DNA of 64,000 nucleotides, from positions 72,695 to 136,694 of the forward strand of contig NZ_VIUH01000005.1 in the NCBI RefSeq assembly GCF_007993865.1, given 5' to 3'. The stretch comes from Pseudomonas sp. SJZ079 (lineage in GTDB: Bacteria > Pseudomonadota > Gammaproteobacteria > Pseudomonadales > Pseudomonadaceae). A program made the translations under genes and the position numbers. Of the stretch, positions 62,890 to 64,000 are shown one piece after another. A model generated the notes under the pieces. It was not told the origin of the DNA and did not search any database. It saw only the letters and a list, made by a program, of their open reading frames with translations. Every line of letters begins with the position of its first letter. The stretch's first letter is position 1.

Positions 62890-63522
62890 GTGTGGGAACT
62901 GGTCAAAGCTGGCGGCTGGATGATGCTGCCGATCATACTGTGCTCTATCGCTGCGGCCGGCATCATTGCCGAGCGCTTGTGGACTCTGCGGCCGAGCCGC
63001 ATCACACCGCCTCACCTGCTCGGTCAGGTGTGGCGCTGGATCAAAGACAAAAAGCTCAATAACCAAAAGCTTAAAGAGTTACGTGCCGATTCCCCGCTCG
63101 GGCAGATTCTGGCCGCCGGTCTGGCCAACTCCAAACACGGTCGCGAGATCATGAAGGAGTGCATCGAGGAGGCCGCTGCACGGGTCATTCACGAGCTGGA
63201 ACGCTACCTGAATGCGCTCGGCACTATCGCCGGTATCGCCCCGCTGCTCGGCTTGCTGGGTACCGTGCTGGGCATGATCGAAATCTTCAGTTCCTTTATG
63301 GGTTCAGGGATGGCCAATGCTCCGCTGCTCGCCGCGGGTATCGCCAAGGCCTTGATTACCACCGCGGCCGGTCTGATGGTGGCGATTCCAGCGCTGTTCT
63401 TCCACCGTTACCTGCAGCGTCGGGTCGATGAGCTGGTGGTAGGCATGGAGCAGGAAGCGATCAAGCTGGTGGAGGTGGTGCAGGGTGATCGTGACGTCGA
63501 CCTGGGAGAGGGCAAGGCGTGA
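62890..63522 (+). CDS. exbB: ExbB/TolQ-type proton channel protein
   Basis: 210 residues, three membrane helices (WMMLPIILCSIAAAGIIAERL; IAGIAPLLGLLGTVLGMIEIF; LITTAAGLMVAIPALFFHRYL). MotA/TolQ/ExbB family. With ExbD it forms a proton-driven motor; the chromosomal context (exbBD-lpxK) is the pseudomonad second copy, whose energised partner is not encoded nearby. GTG start after AAGGGGA. Confidence 0.93.
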   Translation: MWELVKAGGWMMLPIILCSIAAAGIIAERLWTLRPSRITPPHLLGQVWRWIKDKKLNNQKLKELRADSPLGQILAAGLANSKHGREIMKECIEEAAARVIHELERYLNALGTIAGIAPLLGLLGTVLGMIEIFSSFMGSGMANAPLLAAGIAKALITTAAGLMVAIPALFFHRYLQRRVDELVVGMEQEAIKLVEVVQGDRDVDLGEGKA

Positions 63523-63947
63523 AGTTTCGACGCAAACCGCGGGAAAATGTCGAGATCAACCTGGCTTCCTTGATCGACGTGGTGTTTATCCTGCTGCTGT
63601 TTTTCGTGGTCACCACCACCTTCACCCGCGAGACTCAGCTCAAGGTCGACCTGCCAGAAGCCGCTAGTGGCACGCCGCCGGAACAGACCGAGCTGAAGCA
63701 ACTGGAGGTGCTGATCGCCGCCGATGGCAGTTACTCGCTGAACGGCCGGCAATTGCTGAAAAGTAGCCTGGACAGTTTGATCGCCGCGCTGCAAAAAGAA
63801 TCGGAGGGCGACAACAGCCTGCCGTTGACCATCAGTGCCGACGCCAAGACGCCACACCAGGCGGTGATCACGGCCATGGATGCAGCAGGCAAACTGGGCT
63901 TTGCTCACCTGCGCATTACCACGGTCGAGGCGCAGGCTGCGCCTTGA
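63519..63947 (+). CDS. exbD: ExbD/TolR-type motor protein
   Basis: 142 residues: short cytosolic N-terminus, one helix (INLASLIDVVFILLLFFVVTTTF) with the conserved proton-binding Asp of SLIDVVF, and a periplasmic TolR-like domain. GTG start overlaps the exbB TGA (GTGA). Confidence 0.93.
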   Translation: MKFRRKPRENVEINLASLIDVVFILLLFFVVTTTFTRETQLKVDLPEAASGTPPEQTELKQLEVLIAADGSYSLNGRQLLKSSLDSLIAALQKESEGDNSLPLTISADAKTPHQAVITAMDAAGKLGFAHLRITTVEAQAAP

Positions 63948-63960
63948 TGGCCTCTCGTTG

Positions 63961-64000
63961 ATGGCATCGTTGGCCGAACGTCTGCTATCCGCCTGGTACG
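63961..64000 (+). CDS. lpxK: Tetraacyldisaccharide 4'-kinase LpxK, first codons only
   Basis: Only 13 codons lie in the window (MASLAERLLSAWY), matching the start of pseudomonad LpxK, which phosphorylates lipid A. The exbB-exbD-lpxK order supports it. A TTG one codon earlier could also be the start. Confidence 0.75.
   Translation, partial: MASLAERLLSAWY

Overview
The window is a stretch of Pseudomonas-type chromosome (Gammaproteobacteria, high GC). The evidence is the protein families and their order: mobA-moaB-moeA, an AraC regulator, a three-gene oxidase/GlpD/FGGY-kinase cluster, slt, uup, fadBA, topA, sulA-lexA-psrA, nagZ-mtnP, mfd-gap, nqrABCDEF-apbE-nqrM, sthA, lolCDE, comEC, exbBD-lpxK. 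From memory this follows the P. aeruginosa PAO1 order from about PA3031 down to PA2981. The first 7 kb (DUF883/holin, ammonium transporter, OprD porin, DUF5610 protein, first CheV) is the more lineage-specific part. I saw no transposase, prophage, CRISPR array or defence island. The only RNA gene found is a tRNA-Pro(CGG).

Layout. 1-7 kb: stress/membrane pair, Amt transporter, porin, a CheW-receiver (CheV) protein and small lipoproteins. 7-10 kb: molybdenum-cofactor genes mobA, moaB and moeA. 10-16 kb: divergent AraC regulator and a tight operon of an alkylglycerone-phosphate-synthase-like FAD protein, a GlpD-like dehydrogenase and an FGGY kinase. 16-27 kb: pirin, a YegS lipid kinase, a second CheV, a DUF1499 lipoprotein head-to-head with a MOSC protein, Slt lytic transglycosylase, the ABC-F protein Uup, a universal stress protein and three unknowns. 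27-31 kb: fadBA beta-oxidation. 31-40 kb: topA, two small conserved genes, SOS genes sulA-lexA, the fatty-acid regulator psrA, an L,D-transpeptidase, nagZ and mtnP. 40-46 kb: csiV, mfd, gap and a decayed chalcone-isomerase-like gene. 46-53 kb: the complete Na+-NQR operon with both maturation factors. 53-64 kb: sthA, glpQ, an atypical PilZ protein, the lipoprotein exporter lolCDE, a DUF2062 protein, comEC, exbBD and the first codons of lpxK.

How the genes work together. PsrA-type palindromes precede psrA and, imperfectly, fadB, tying fatty-acid sensing to beta-oxidation. Twin LexA boxes precede lexA-sulA. The NQR operon carries its own FMN transferase and iron-delivery factor. The most suggestive functional unit is the 11.2-16.0 kb cluster, which looks like ether-glycerolipid or polyol-phosphate metabolism. 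The most unusual sequence features are eight-base G/C runs in the nqr promoter region, upstream of fadB and inside the DUF2062 gene, a triple-lesion pseudogene after gap, tandem PsrA operators sharing one base, and divergent start codons sharing a single CATG. No clearly new multi-gene system stands out; most of the window is well-known core genome.
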